Part shown: piece by piece, positions 24,357-37,739 of the stretch
Position numbering within the stretch: the stretch's first letter is position 1
Layout of the letters: each line of letters begins with the position of its first letter
Assembly: GCF_008831285.2 (NCBI RefSeq)
Contig: NC_045142.1
Span: 12,726,716 to 12,790,715, forward strand
Reading direction: 5' to 3'
DNA length: 64,000 nt
Origin: Nymphaea colorata
Lineage: Eukaryota; Streptophyta; Magnoliopsida; Nymphaeales; Nymphaeaceae
Notes under the pieces: model-generated
The model's database searches: none
The model's input: the letters and a program-made list of their open reading frames with translations, nothing else
What the model was told of the DNA's origin: nothing
Translations under genes and position numbers: made by a program

Positions 24357-25553
24357 TATGGAGGCTTATTTCTGTCAAAGTTGTTTGGCAACATCGATAT
24401 TTTGTAAGTATATCATGTATGTATCTGCCTCAAAAATTGAATGAGTTTCACAAAATAATAGAACTATTGTTTCATAAATCTACTCCAATATTTAAGAGGG
24501 AGGTGAAAAGAGTGACGGCCTATGACATAGGTACTCTTGAGTTGGGTAAATCCTATGTGTTTCGGTGTTGTTTGAAAGTAGAATCATTTTGTGAGTGTTT
24601 CATGAATCTACTTAAAAGATTGAAACAATTTTATGTTGTTTTATGAACTTTCTCCAATTTTGAAAACAGATTCATGAGGGCACTCACCAATTGTCCTTGC
24701 TACCAAATGATTTTTTATGTCTTCATGTACATTTTCATAGCATACCATGGAAATAAACCTTAAGTGGCTAATTTACTTTTTTTAAATGTGTCACTTTGAA
24801 ATAGGAGAGAGAGATAAATGAATTTGAGAAAATGGTGGTGCTGAAAGCAGCTACTTCTAAAAATTTTGAACCCCTCGACCACATCGGAAAATGACTGGGA
24901 GGTGCCATATATAAATAAATAAATGATTAAGGGGCATTAACTTATAAAATAGAAAAAAGAAAAGATGATGCCGACCATTACATAAATAACTAGATTTGTT
25001 AAGATCGCATAGACAGCTGCTTACATATGCGTAAACCTTAATTCCAAATACTGGCGTTAAGGAGAAGTATGGACATATTTGAACGTTGAAAAGTAAAGCT
25101 AAAGTTGAAAATGCAAAAGGTACAACACGTTTTTTGGAAAATTACCGAATGAAACCTACTTTTTTTTTTAACGTAGAAGAAAACCAACAAATCGAGCCAT
25201 ATAGAACTGAAAGTTGCTCCCAGAAGGCCCTTGAGAAGCCGAACATTATGCTTCGTGTTAGGCAGAGTTCCACGGTAATTTTCAGCGGACTGCTCTGCCA
25301 TCTTCGACTTTCGAGTGGAAGCGACGTCGAATTCTTGTGTACACACGTCACACACATGACGCATGAGATTCCTCAACTGAATTTAACTCAGGTCTTAAAA
25401 ATTTCCACAAAGAGCAGTGTAGGTATATATAATATATATTCCCTCTATTTTTCCGTTTAGATTCCGAGGGAAAAATACTTATGCATTGCATGAAGCAATG
25501 TTTTTAATGACATATACCTGATGTGTTCTTGACCGGACATAGGAATGGCTTGA

Positions 25554-25555
<2 letters not shown>
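24357..25555. other. Intergenic DNA
   Basis: No gene recognised. 25080-25400 is less AT-rich and contains several ACGTCA/TGACG words (about 25340-25360). Whether these act on the ALOG gene about 1 kb downstream is unknown. Confidence 0.45.

Positions 25556-25646
<91 letters not shown>
25556..25646. repeat. (AT)n microsatellite
   Basis: 91 bases of AT dinucleotide about 670 bases upstream of the ALOG start codon. Confidence 0.95.
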
Positions 25647-25647
<1 letters not shown>

Positions 25648-25979
25648 CGAAAAGGATAAGTTGTTATTAAGAACTATAGCTAAGGAACAAGACATTACAA
25701 ATATAGCTTTTGCATTTGTTTTTTAGTGATACAAAATAAAAATTAACCATCTGATCACAAAGGTAGATTTAAATCTTTTTTTCTCTCTCTCAATTTCTCT
25801 CTCTCTTTCTTTATATATATATGTGTGTTAAAATCTCCCCATCAATTATCTATTTAGATTCACACATGCAATCTGATACGAATTATATATGTGACACATC
25901 CATATCAACTGATAGTAGGAAGATTTGAATATACATATATTGGTAGAGAAAAAGTGAGGACAGGCGATGGAGGGGCCAC

Positions 25980-25985
25980 CACGTG
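25980..25985. promoter_or_regulatory. G-box CACGTG upstream of the ALOG gene
   Basis: A perfect CACGTG palindrome about 335 bases upstream of the ATG, in a locally GC-richer patch. G-boxes bind bHLH and bZIP regulators, including light-signalling factors. Function here is inferred from position only. Confidence 0.4.
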
Positions 25986-26318
25986 AAGACCAGTATTGAA
26001 ACGTATATCCATTTTACTCAAAGCGGTCAAATTTTTTTTAACCCCACCTTCACTCACTCTCTCTATTCAGTGACCCTTTTTCCCCTTTATTTTTACGTCC
26101 CATCTGTCTCTCTGCTTTTCCGACGACTCTCTGTCTCTCTCCAGCAAAGCACCTGGAGCCCTACTCTCCCCTCACCAGCAGCCGATGGGAGCAAGCCCCC
26201 GACCAGGGAGGATCTAGCCTGCCGATTTGACGTCTTCCACCGGCAGCCGCTCCAGCATCTCACGCAGCTGCGCCTGTCACTCCACCACCGGTGTCACGCC
26301 CAACCATAAGGAACCCAC
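25986..26318 (+). promoter_or_regulatory. Proximal promoter and 5' leader of the ALOG gene
   Basis: The region changes from AT-rich to a pyrimidine-rich leader (CTCTCTATTC, TCTGTCTCTCTGC) about 200-270 bases before the ATG. There is no strong TATA box. CT-rich leaders are common in plant developmental genes. Confidence 0.4.
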
Positions 26319-26864
26319 ATGGATCCCGGCGGTCGATCAGCGGAGGGAGGGGACGGAGAGTCGTCGGGGCCGGCGGCGCCGCCGAGCAGGTACGAGTCGC
26401 AGAAAAGGAGGGACTGGAACACCTTCCTGCAGTACCTGAAGAACCACAAGCCTCCGCTGTCGCTGTCTCGGTGCAGCGGCGCCCATGTCATCGAGTTCCT
26501 CAAGTACCTGGACCAGTTCGGCAAGACGAAAGTGCACCTCAACGGCTGCGCCTTCTTCGGCCACCCCAACCCTCCGTTGCCGTGCGCCTGCCCGCTCCGC
26601 CAGGCCTGGGGTAGCCTCGACGCCCTCATCGGCCGCCTCCGCGCCGCCTACGAGGAGAACGGCGGCCGCCCCGAATCCAATCCCTTCGGCGCCCGCGCCG
26701 TCCGGATTTACCTCCGTGAGGTCCGCGAGGCCCAGGCTAAGGCCCGTGGCATCCCATACGAGAAAAAGAAGCGAAAGCGTCCAACCATCACTACCACCGG
26801 CAGCTCCGCTTCCACCTCCTCCCACCCAGCCAGCGGCGGCGTTGGTCCCTCTGCCCACCCTTGA
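26319..26864 (+). CDS. ALOG-domain nuclear protein (LSH/G1-like)
   Basis: Complete 181-residue, single-exon gene. The ALOG (Arabidopsis LSH1 and Oryza G1) domain covers about residues 24-148: [40 protein letters not shown], then the zinc-ribbon insert with ligands His73, Cys77, Cys89 and Cys91, then [32 protein letters not shown] and [14 protein letters not shown] basic nuclear-localisation signal (KKKRKR, residues 149-154) follows. The N-terminus is Gly/Ser-rich and the C-terminal tail (155-181) is Thr/Ser/Pro/Gly-rich. All these are family hallmarks. ALOG proteins are plant-specific DNA-binding regulators of meristem, organ-boundary and inflorescence development, derived from recombinase-like domains. 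The start is the first ATG before the domain and lies after a CT-rich leader. Codon use is strongly GC-rich, unlike the surroundings. No lesions seen. The exact paralogue (LSH number) cannot be assigned from this sequence alone. Confidence 0.96.
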   Translation: MDPGGRSAEGGDGESSGPAAPPSRYESQKRRDWNTFLQYLKNHKPPLSLSRCSGAHVIEFLKYLDQFGKTKVHLNGCAFFGHPNPPLPCACPLRQAWGSLDALIGRLRAAYEENGGRPESNPFGARAVRIYLREVREAQAKARGIPYEKKKRKRPTITTTGSSASTSSHPASGGVGPSAHP

Positions 26865-27243
26865 ATTGGTGCTCTCTCTTCCTCCATCCCACTTCATCTC
26901 CTCTCTCCTCTCTCTCTCCCCTCTAATTATATTGGCAACGAACTGACAGTAGCATCGATTGCTACACAACAAATTAACTGATACTTTCTCATCGGCTTCT
27001 GTTTCCTTCCTTTTTCTCTTGTATCGTCACTGTCACGACCTCATAAAGCGAGCATTGTTTGTGTGCTGTGTGTGTTTTGTTCTTTCAACAACAACAGATG
27101 ACAAGAACTATCCATTGATGACGACAACCCAGTCTTCAGCTGTAGGGCTACATTCAAGCCGTGGCCAGTATTGTTAGACCAAGTTGATGAAAGGGTGGGT
27201 GCTTGAGAAGAATGTAAAGAGACAGTAAAAACAACGAAATAAA
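26865..27243 (+). other. Probable 3' UTR of the ALOG gene
   Basis: After the TGA (26862-26864) comes a CT-rich stretch, then ordinary sequence to AATAAA at 27238-27243, a plausible near-upstream poly(A) element about 375 bases after the stop. No competing gene is seen between. Confidence 0.4.
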
Positions 27244-28322
27244 ACCTGTTTGGCAACTAAAAACGTTTCCACTTATCGATCTATGGACTGTGGGAAGATG
27301 GGGAACGAGATGATGATTCAACAGAGAAGCCCACAAGTGGAAAAATTTGAATCTCTTACATTCCCAGCACAAACCTCATTCTTTCTCTCTCTATCTCTAG
27401 AGAGACTCCCGTCATTCTCTCCGTCCTCTCCAATGGCCGCTCGTGGGGCACAGAGTCCTACTGAAGCTCAGACACGTGCGTTGTCGTGAACTGTCCGTCA
27501 GCGGAGCGCATCCCCCCTTTCCTTTCCTCTCTGCAACAGAACTGGTCTTCGTTCAAACATCGGTTTCCGATCCTCTTTCTCTCTCTCCCCAAGCTGAGAG
27601 AGTACGATTGGCAAGAACAGGAACAGAAGATTCACTGTTGAAGAACTGACCCACCACCACCAGCATTGAATCTCTCTTTTGCTTTCCCTACTTTTGTCTC
27701 TCGCTCCCACCTTTTTCTGTACAAGTTCGCGCCCCTTCTTGTGTCTTCTCTTACTTGACCTCTTACACTTTATCGTCGCGCGACAGATGGTACTCGCAGT
27801 ACGCTGCAGCAGAACAAGAGAACGGGAGAAATTGAATTCGATATGGCTAGATTTTTGAATGGGAAGATGTACAGTGGAATACTCGTCTGACCTTCAGATG
27901 GGTAGCTGCTCTTCTTGTGTGATATACAGATGGATATATGAATATGCAGCTGTTGGAGTACACAAGAGAGAGATCTAGAGAGAGAGTGTGGGTGTGTTCG
28001 AAAATTTTTGAATTAGGGGACTTGAAACCCGACGACCCTGCCTAGTCTTGTCGACAAACCCCGGCCACTTCTGATGTCCGTATTATTGAAGTGAGGATTG
28101 AACGGAAATTTATACATAAAATAATAAAATAATGAAGCTATTCGAAAACAGTTGCCTCCCAACATATTCCTTCTTCCAACAAAACAGATTAATCTGGCCC
28201 GTGTAATCTATTCTTTGGCAGATTATCTCAGCTCACAAGCCACTAAATCCATCCTCATGAGCTCTTGCACAAGAGGAGATGCTAATGATACCGCGTTGGT
28301 TTGTCATCACAAACTGGTCCCG

Positions 28323-28355
<33 letters not shown>

Positions 28356-29046
28356 ATCTTTTCCAGGCTGCGCTTGTGGTTCCAAAAAATTATAATATAA
28401 ATGGGTAATAGTCCTTGTACATTCACTGTCATAAATAAGGAACGACTTTTATTACATTCTATCTATTATCTTTATTTTATTCCTTGCATTTATTTTTTTC
28501 TGTTCATGGGAATAGATTTTTGTACGTGCACTAGTTGTAGCCGTATAAAAAATGAAGTGCACTTGCTGTTTCTCGACAGTTTGAATTGAATGATTTTCAA
28601 GTAGATCGTATCGGCCCGATTGGCTTAGATACCTGGAAGAGCACGGTATAGTGTTCGTTTCTTATGCTTTTATGGAATTGGTCCTTCCTTTAAGAGGGTG
28701 TTCTCTAAAGTTGACTTAATTAGGAAATGGTGATTAATGGAGTTCTTTGATTTTCCTGTTTCCTGGCCTCTCGGCGGTTGATGACCCTAAAGTTCGGCGG
28801 GTTTAGTTGGTAACGTGATTGATGTTTTCTGCATGCACGAGCTTGTTGAACTCTCCCTCTCTCCCCTCTTTCTTTCTCTCTGGTTTCTTGTGGAACAGGA
28901 TGACTTTGATTGACTTGAACATATTTTTTTTTACAGTAATGCACTCAAATCTGCCACTACGGAAGATGAGACTTAGATCACGTACAGTCTCTAGCTCAGG
29001 AAAAAATTCTGTACTTGAATTGAATTTCAGTAGATTCATGCAGGTG

Positions 29047-29078
<32 letters not shown>

Positions 29079-32000
29079 TTTGTTGTGAAACGGGCACGAC
29101 CCGAGCCAAGAGTTTGCACCTTACAGTGCTTTTGAACAGACGATATTTTAGCAAAGCATGTACTTTTCCTGTTTGTATCTCCATTATTAGTTAATAGAAT
29201 TGCAAACTATTTCAATTTTTGCAGCAGGAAAAAGAAACCTGATCCTTATTTTGCATCGACTTGGAGCGTCTTAAAACCAAAATATTAATATTAAATCCTT
29301 CGCTAGCTTTACTTCTCATGGGCAATTTCTGATCGTCGAGCACAATTTACTTGGAATCGATCGTCGGTCATGCGGCATTTGCTGCAAGATATTGTCTGCA
29401 ATTGCTTTGTCCACAGATGGTGTGCATCGCCACTTTGTTTGACAAAATCTTATTACGCTAAATGCCCGATTAGAGGAAAAGGTTAAAGGTGTAGTACAAG
29501 TTTAGGGAGAGAAAGAACAAAAGAAGTATATAAATTTCAATCTGCTGCTAATACTATTTGGCTTCTGCTTGTAACGGACTGAGGCAGAGATCTTCAGAAC
29601 ATTCATCTGGAAGTTGGTAGATCACTATAACAATATCAGTAGACAGTAGTACTTCTGGTTTCATGCATGCTCCACAAGGCTGCAGGATATAGACTGTCAT
29701 GATGTTATCTATTATTTTATTGCTTATTCCAGTCTGATATTGATTATTTCCTGTGAAATTAAGCATAATTACAGTGACTAATCTCTCAACATCTTGGATG
29801 AATATACTGCTGTTGAGAAAAATGAATCAGAAAAGGATAAGAACATATAAATGGATCACCAGATCGATGACCCTTGTTTGCACAGGTAGCTTTTACAGAA
29901 GACAAGATTTTGGTAACCGCTTGTGGCGATATAACCAACTTGAATGAAGTTGGTAAAACACCACACAATAGTTCTGTTCCTCTTATTTCTCACTAGGCTT
30001 TGTTTGTGCTGATTTTGTTGATGCATTGCTGCAGAGTGAATTAGCATCTTTCATTTTGTGTTATGGACATCATCTCAATCATTCCTACCATTGCTTCTCA
30101 AGGTTGAAGGGAGTGCACTGGGCGAGAACTGGTACGAAACACTAGTAATATAATTGAGAGATTAATGGCAGTACTGCCACTAAATAATCATCTTGACTAA
30201 CTATATATCATCTTGTGTGATAGTTCATAGTTTGTGTTATCAATCTATAAATACAACATAAACTAGAAGCTGCTTGCGTAGAGGAGCAATGTTTCATGAT
30301 TTCCAAGAAAAACGATAATATGCTACTTAATTAATCTTCAGTCATCTTTTGAATTTTGTCTCGATAAAATCGTAATGTTAACTGCCTGATGGTACTGTCA
30401 TTCAGGACACATGCATTTAAGTGATGCGACGTTTAAATTGCACTAGTTGAAAATTCAATCACAAAATTACTTCATGCATGGTTTTGTAGTTAAATTGCAT
30501 GTAATACATTGCCAAATCTAGTGCGAGTCCTAATATTAAATGATAAAAAAAAATTTCTTTAAAGGACATTTAAAGGCTTTATGTTAAATTCTAGGAGTCA
30601 ACTGATATCCTCTTGGGAATTTTACGACTTCCCGCATTGATTTTGTTGCACCGGAAAAGAGATTGAAAGAGTTGGGAACCTGCCTTTGTGCTCAAGTGTA
30701 GAAAAAAAAATCCTATTTATACATAAATTTTAGCTTTTGCTGAATGAAGGAGAACACACTTAAAATCTTTCTATCGAAGTATGATGTTCTAAAAGGCTAA
30801 CTAATTAATACTAAAAGCTAGCATTTCATGCTAATAATTGACTTTTTCCGTTAAGGTTATCTTACTGCAAAGATCAGACATCAAATTCAAATATAAGGAA
30901 ACTCTAATAGGTGTGCCACATGGACAAGCACAAGCATATTAAGATGATATTATTGATAAGCAAACGCGACAAAGCAAAAAAAAATTGTCGTACTGCTTAT
31001 ATTTTCTCGTTGGCAATGAGTTTCTTTGTTTTGTTTCAAATAGCATGCACAAAAAAGCACAAAACTGAGACAAGTGCATATTTTTTTTAAAAAAAAAAAG
31101 GAAGAAAGAAAGAAAGATTCCTTATGAAAAAGCATGTGCGAAGAAGTTTGTGTTAAAACGAACCATGAAATGCAAGTGATTGTTAATAAGATTATTATAA
31201 TATTGGCACAAGCTAGTTATCTTTCTTCTGTTACATCTTTCTGTTTTATTTGGACAACATAAGCAGGATTTCATTTCTTGATCCTTGTAAGAAATGGCCA
31301 GACAAATGTTAGTGATCATATACACAACGCTGCCCATGATTTGCTTCCTGGCTTTGCCTACGCACCCACCTTTCTTTGTCTTAATTAATCAAGCAAGGCC
31401 ACTCAATCAGAAAGCTAACAGCGCAAGCTACATTTGTCATGCAAAGGGCCAAACAGACCCGTGAATAACTCATCATCTACTTTGGCATTGGAATCTATTT
31501 GTGAAACAATCTGGGGCGGCTACTTGTTCGCAAATATTGGTAGTTCAGTTAACATATGATAGGACTGCTTGAAGGATGTTTAATTCTTTGCTTCATGGAG
31601 AAAACGTTCTGCATTGGATCAGGAGAACTACCACATGTTTTGAGTTGGGGAACGATGGTTCATGCCGCAGTTGCTATTAGTTCATGTGGTCATCTTCACC
31701 AATCTGACTCCAGCTAACTAGAGTCGACCAGTTCACCAAATCAGGTAGCATCGTGTGTACGTCAAATTTTCAGTGAAAAATAACCTGAGAGTAATTTACT
31801 TATGAAGACTCATCTATCTATCAACGTTGCAATCGATCAACAACGTCCACATATAGTTGTAAACTACGTTGCACCTCCGCTCAAAACAATCGTTGCTTAA
31901 ACAAATAACTGAACAGGATATGCAAGTATATATATATATATATATATATATAAAAGCTTTGGAATGCATAAAAATGATATCAGAGCTATCTGTAACTCAA

Positions 32001-33173
32001 ACTTGAGGTTTCACATAGGCGCACACATGCACATGGTAGTTTATAACTTTTTATGCACCGAATAATTTGATATTTGTTATTTTATTAATGCGAATAACTT
32101 GAGATTAGTGTCGTATCCATTTCGATACAATAAACTATATATATATATATATAATACGCCTAGCTAGCTAAGTAATGTCTTGTCTTGCATCTTGGCTCAC
32201 CGGTCTAATAAAAAGAAAATTGATTCACTCAACAGAAACTATTAAGCACAATTTCGTTTGGAAAAGAACGCCTGCCATTGATTTCATGACAAATTAATAC
32301 TCTCAAATGTCAGGGATGTGTTGCATAGGGTATCAGTTAATTAGTTTTCTAAATAGTTAATTTTTGGTACATTAAATGGCAAAACTGGATTAGATCATGT
32401 TGCATTTCCCCCAAACAAGCCTATCTCTTTGGTTATTTCTTTCTCATTCATTGCATTGTAGGGAAGTTTCTTAAAAATATTATTGGCAGTTCTGTTGCTG
32501 TTCAAGTTTTTCTCGGTGATCTACTATATACGTTTTTCACTTATTATACCATATTAGTCTGAGAGCTCTTTATGTGAGCTTTTCTATTTTATATGTGCTG
32601 TTAATTGATCAAATCCGGTGGTCAGTTCTCCAAATTATAATATTGTCACATTATTGCCCCAATATGCACAGTGATCAGTCATGCCGTTGCCGTTTTATAT
32701 AGATCTGTTTGTGTTTTTTTGTGTGTGCATGCACGTGTTTTGCTGCAGGGGGCATAAAAGCAATTCTATGCAAATGCTATATAAGCTTCTATGCATATAT
32801 ACACAAAACCCCTTGTTCTCTTTCAGCTCAAAGATATTGAAATATCAGCTAGGATTAAATATTTACTATGCTAGCAGCACCAAAAGGAACATCAGAATGA
32901 TGAACACAATAGGATCACATGAACTTGCCTTAAAAAAGTTATATATTGGTCACATACTCAATTTGTAATAGTAAACACCCAAACCATTTCTTTCTATGGA
33001 ATCTGACCATAAAATGTCATATTCGTCTCTTTATTGCTTAATGATATCATATCTTTTCCCAACTTTGTATCCTAACCATCTAGAGACAAGATATCCAAAC
33101 CTTGCTGTCATTTGGATTTCTTATTAAACATATGATAGAATCTGAATTTTGAGTGTTATAGGATCCATACTGC

Positions 33174-33290
33174 TCTAGAACAAATTGACGAACCCTTGAA
33201 TGATCTCTGATAATTTAGGGATTCATATTCTATTCCAGAACAACTTGACAAACTCTTGAATGATCTCTAATAACCATCAATGACATACAT
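33174..33290. repeat. 60-bp tandem duplication
   Basis: CTAGAACAAATTGACGAAC..CTTGAATGATCTCT near 33175 is repeated as CCAGAACAACTTGACAAAC..CTTGAATGATCTCT 60 bases later, with a handful of differences. Confidence 0.75.
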
Positions 33291-34120
33291 ATATATATAT
33301 GTGTGTGTGTGTGTGTGATGTCACCCAACTCTTTGAATTAACATTTGTGTAGATTCATTATAACATATATTGGGTGAAACCCTTGTAATATATTACCACA
33401 TTCAACTGCATTTTTTTAATGCATTTTACATATGCAATTAAGACCGTAGTACGTACTAACATTATGGGGCCACCCTATCTTCTTTTGTTAATGAAGCTGG
33501 ACAATTAAAATATAGAATTCAGCTCATGTATAATATATATATATATATATATTATATATATGCATGTATATATATAATGATAATGCATTACAAGTTTAAT
33601 GTAATGAATTGTACAACAGTTTGACTATAAGCAATGTTGTTTTCTAGCATCATGTGCTTTATGATGTAAAAAACTTGTGGTTCATTCTATAAAAGGACAT
33701 AAATATTCCAATGTAGTGAATAAGTCAATTCTGGTCATAAAAGATTTGTGTTCATGGTTGGAAGTATAACTTCTTTTCCCTCTTACAATCATTCAAGTTT
33801 TCAACAACAAAGATACCTGAAGTTTCGATCTCATTGATGTTGTGATGTTTGTAGTTTTGCGAAGCGAGGATTGACCATTATAGTTTGTTATTGTTATTAA
33901 CTAAGAATTTGTGATCTCGTTCATTTTCTTAATTTCTTTTCTTTGCAAGTTCAGTAGTGGCACTATCTTCACTTGCCTTTCTCAGTTACTCTTTCCATTA
34001 AGATGTAAATTTTCTTTCCTTACTTCTTTTCATTTTTATCTTACATATAATATCAACAATATTACTTTCCTTTTCTATAATTTTCCTTTCCTTTCTATTT
34101 TTTTCTTGATAGTTGTGCTA

Positions 34121-34201
34121 TTAGTTGCCTTTGCTGGTTATAGCTCTACTTGTTTCCTTCTACTTGTTGCCTTTGCTGGTTATAGCTCTACTTGTTTTCT
34201 A
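34121..34201. repeat. 42-bp tandem duplication
   Basis: GTTGCCTTTGCTGGTTATAG with CTCTACTTGTTT occurs at 34124 and again at 34166, nearly identical. The period is a multiple of three, so the surrounding frame shows a 14-residue repeat (LLVAFAGYSSTCFL). The frame has no other support as a gene. Confidence 0.85.
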
Positions 34202-34559
34202 CTATGCTTGCATTCAACTTGTCCTACTAATGTTTGGGTCAACATTGATAAGATTAAGTCTATACGCCTTAGTGGTATACCCTTACCCAAATAAGGGTAT
34301 TGTAGCGCTATTAGTTATATGATCTTTGCTTGAAATACAATCTTAATTTTATTTCTCTTTTGACATGACTTTTCTTGATAAAGAGCAAATCTATCTATAT
34401 ATGTTTGCATTGGTTATGACAAATAGATGTGCTGCAAGATAATACAATACCCTAATGTTGTCGCACGATAAAGTTGTTTTGATATGCCAAGTTTTTTAAG
34501 TACAAATTGTATCCACTTGGTTTTTGTTATACTAATAGCTAGGGCATGATAGTGTGTAC

Positions 34560-36365
34560 TAGTGTTAGATTAGGAAGCCACTGACCTTTTCTTAGCACTA
34601 CATGATATGACTAAATTTCATGAAGTATATGTAACAGCCACTTGTAGATCTTCTATCATCTAGAATTTGGCCTAATATAAATTAATGAATGTTGGAATAG
34701 TTGGGGAGGTGTATTCTGATGACTAGGCCATAGGTGGTAGCACGTTTTAAAAGTTCTCAAATTCATTTCACTATTCTCCAATGTCCATTTGCCTTGTTTA
34801 CAACAAATGAGATATGAGGTCTTGTCATAATAGAATACCGAAAGGGTCCATCTGCGCTTCTACTTAATGATAGATCACCAAGTTCCATTCTAGAATAGAT
34901 CAATAAGGATGTGGAATTGGATATTGATATGGATATGGTCTTGGCTCCTATGATGCTCCTACATTGGTTTGTTTCAATTAGCATTACTTTGTTTAGCATG
35001 TATATCAAGGAAAGTGTTGCTAACCTTATCCCTTCATGGCAAGCATAGTGTTGAAATGTTGGATAAGTTTCTAATATATGTGGCATACATAGTGAACACA
35101 TGTTCTAATGTTTTCCCTCCTTAAAATAAAGAGTGTCGTATTACTTCAAGCACAATTAAAACTTCTTCCTACCTAAAATGTACTTGGGGAAGCAAGATAT
35201 ACCCTTGATGCTTGTTTCAAACCACGGAGAGTTTTTGTAACTTATAGATATAATTTAAAAATTTTGGGAATTTAAAATCTCGGGGTTGCATCATGTAGAT
35301 TTTTTGAAAAGATACATGAACAAAAGTATTTTGAACATCTAAGTGATATAATGTCCATACTTGTCTAATAACAATGGTCAACATGTTTTAAAGGTCGTGA
35401 GTTTGAGGACCAGGCTAAAGCTCTTTATACAGTGACTACCTTCTTGTTTAATATACCATTGACTTGTAACCTAGATTTATATCACTCCAAGGATCCATCA
35501 GTCTTTTTCCTTTAGAAATACTATTTAATTCCTAAAATGAATTTCCTTTCTTGACAAAAAATAAGAGTGAATTCATTTACATTTTTATGAGAATTTTATA
35601 TTTTGTCTACATAGCTTCATTTGATTTGTTTTCCACTATGATTTCCTACAAATTCAAGGATATAATACCCAAATTTTGTGTGGTTAAAGCTTTTTGGTGC
35701 TCATTAGAGATAAAGGACTAAAAATCATCTATGTTAGGGTTTGGTTTGCTAGTCCCTACTTGAGATTGAATGATCATGCTATACGTTCAATTTGGTATAT
35801 GTCTAGTTTTGGGTTCATGAGCCTGAGCTTGGTCATCGAGGGTAGAACAATTTGATTTGAGGTTAGGCACTACTCGTTATTCCACTTAATGTTCCCTATC
35901 ATTGCCTTGAGAACTAAGATTTTTACTTATAGTATAGGTAAGTAATAGGACTATTTGTAAAAGGAAAAGTAGATGGCATTGTTGACAAGTGAATTCAGAA
36001 GAACCTCTTTATCTTTAGAATTTTGGAAGGAAACTTGTTTCTTCAAGAAAATGAAACATGCACCTTTTTGGCATGAGTTTATAAGGTATACCACACTACT
36101 AGAAGCATAAGTCAAATATTGTATAGGAATATTGGTTTTGACCACTAATAAATGTAGTTTTCATTATATGCTTATTTGTTCTTTCAAAAACCCTATTTTG
36201 TTTAAGAGCTTGAAGGCAAGGTATTGTATTCCTACTACCATTTTTAAGAAGAAAACATTGAAGACCTTGAAATTCTCCACCCCAATCCAAAGCAATAATC
36301 CTTATTGCCAACAATTTTTTAAAAACCCTAGAAACTGGGTTGAAATTTCCAAGAATTAGACTCAA
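34560..36365 (-). mobile_element. Decayed copia element (integrase to RNase H)
   Basis: Minus-strand remnants in correct copia order. Integrase around 36365-36110: DWGGEFQGLQCFLLKNG, then ALKQNRVFERTNKHIMKT, still carrying the Glu-Arg of the DDE motif. Reverse transcriptase at 35360-35281: LYHLDVQNTFVHVSFQKIY, the LDVKNAFLHG block. RT/RNase H connection near 34860-34790: YSIMTRPHISFVVNKA. RNase H near 34600-34570: ISCSAKKRSVAS. Frames are broken between and within these blocks. LTRs were not located. Confidence 0.85.
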
Positions 36366-37739
36366 AAGTATTTTGACAAGTCATAAAAATATCCCATAAT
36401 ACTGAAATTTGTGATACACTATGGTTAATTCACAAAATTTTGTTTTTTCAAAAGACTGCAAACCTTAATTAACAATAAATATAAGTTGCACATGTTTTTG
36501 TTATCATTAAAATTCTAAATGAGCTTTTAAAAATATCTCTCCAGTTTATTCAAGCTAAGACCATTAGAAAATATTGGAAAAAAAGTACTCTGAGGTACAA
36601 TGTTATTAAGGAAGCATCAATACATAGAGAAACAATTTTCACACAACATTCATACAATCTCCACGATGCTGAGCTTTCTTTATAATTTATGGTTTTCTTA
36701 ACAAGAGTCATATAAATCTTATGTTTGAAGTATGCCTTTTGGAAAATATAAAAGCTCATAATATTTTTTCTATTAAAGTAAGGAACAGAAAAATAAAGCA
36801 TTTTCTCATAACAAATATCAAGAAATATGATGTTGATGTGGTTTACTATAATAGATATCTATATCAACAAGTCATTTTTTTCTTCTATCTATAACCATCT
36901 TTGAGAAAGTTTCTCAACATATGGTCATAGAATATTAATTTTGTTGCAATGTGGAGAACCCTTGAATTGTCATGGCATAACTTGACATATTATCATGCTT
37001 AAACCAAACCTTTCTAATAACACTTTCAACAAAACCAATTTACATGTAGAGAATTTGTTAACATTTGTTTTTGATGTGTAAATGTATTGCTTTAATTGTT
37101 TTTTTTTCCTTTTTTGCCTTTCTACTCTTTCATAAGATAGGACTTCTCATGGCATGATAAAGTACCTAGGTAAGGATCTACAAGTCATTGGCCAATTGGT
37201 CGAATGAAAATTATGATATGCTTCCAATTGGATCACATTTTTTTATGAAAATAGAATCTCATTCTTAGGCATTGACTCCAAGCATCTTAGTACCATATTA
37301 TTTTATAATAATGAGGTCTTCACAGTATTTCTATAAATAGACTTTGTACAAACCTTGTGATAGTTGAATGGAGCATCCTAATATCTTTACTATTTTAGAT
37401 TGCAATCAAGTTGCTCTTTCTTTTTTTCTTAGTCTTTTATCTAATAATTGAATAGAGTATGATCTAAGAAGTCTTACACCAAACAAGACATCTAGAGCAT
37501 ATCTTTTTTAACGTAAAAATTTAGTCTTATAGTAGCTATTTTAATACAAAATATATATTTAATTTAACTCAAGTCCTAAATATGAGATTGAGAGTGTAAG
37601 AAGAGACTTATCAATGCAATATGTGGCTTGTGGCTTTTTGCAATGATTGTATCATTATTATATACTATTAGTTGTCAACTTGTACATATATTTGGTAGCC
37701 AATAATGTGGAATTTTCATTAGATTATGTAAAGCCTACA

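Larger units (their letters stand above)
27244..34480. other. Long intergenic stretch, no gene recognised
   Basis: About 7.2 kb. 27360-27770 is CT-rich with several open frames that look compositional. Microsatellites: (CT)n at about 28322-28348 and 29046-29074, (TA)n at 31927-31951, 32137-32152 and 33533-33550, and (TA)n-(GT)n at about 33290-33317. Small tandem duplications occur at 33174-33290 and 34121-34201. I saw no domain, tRNA or recognisable TE coding sequence. Confidence 0.5.

Noticed and set aside
26337-26972. 211-codon open frame antisense to the ALOG gene
   Set aside because: It mirrors the GC-rich codons of the ALOG gene; its Gly/Ala/Glu-rich translation has no domain, and the sense frame has a full ALOG signature.
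28605-28690. tRNA-like look of CCCGATTGGCTTAGATACC
   Set aside because: No cloverleaf with acceptor, anticodon and TPsiC arms could be formed by eye.
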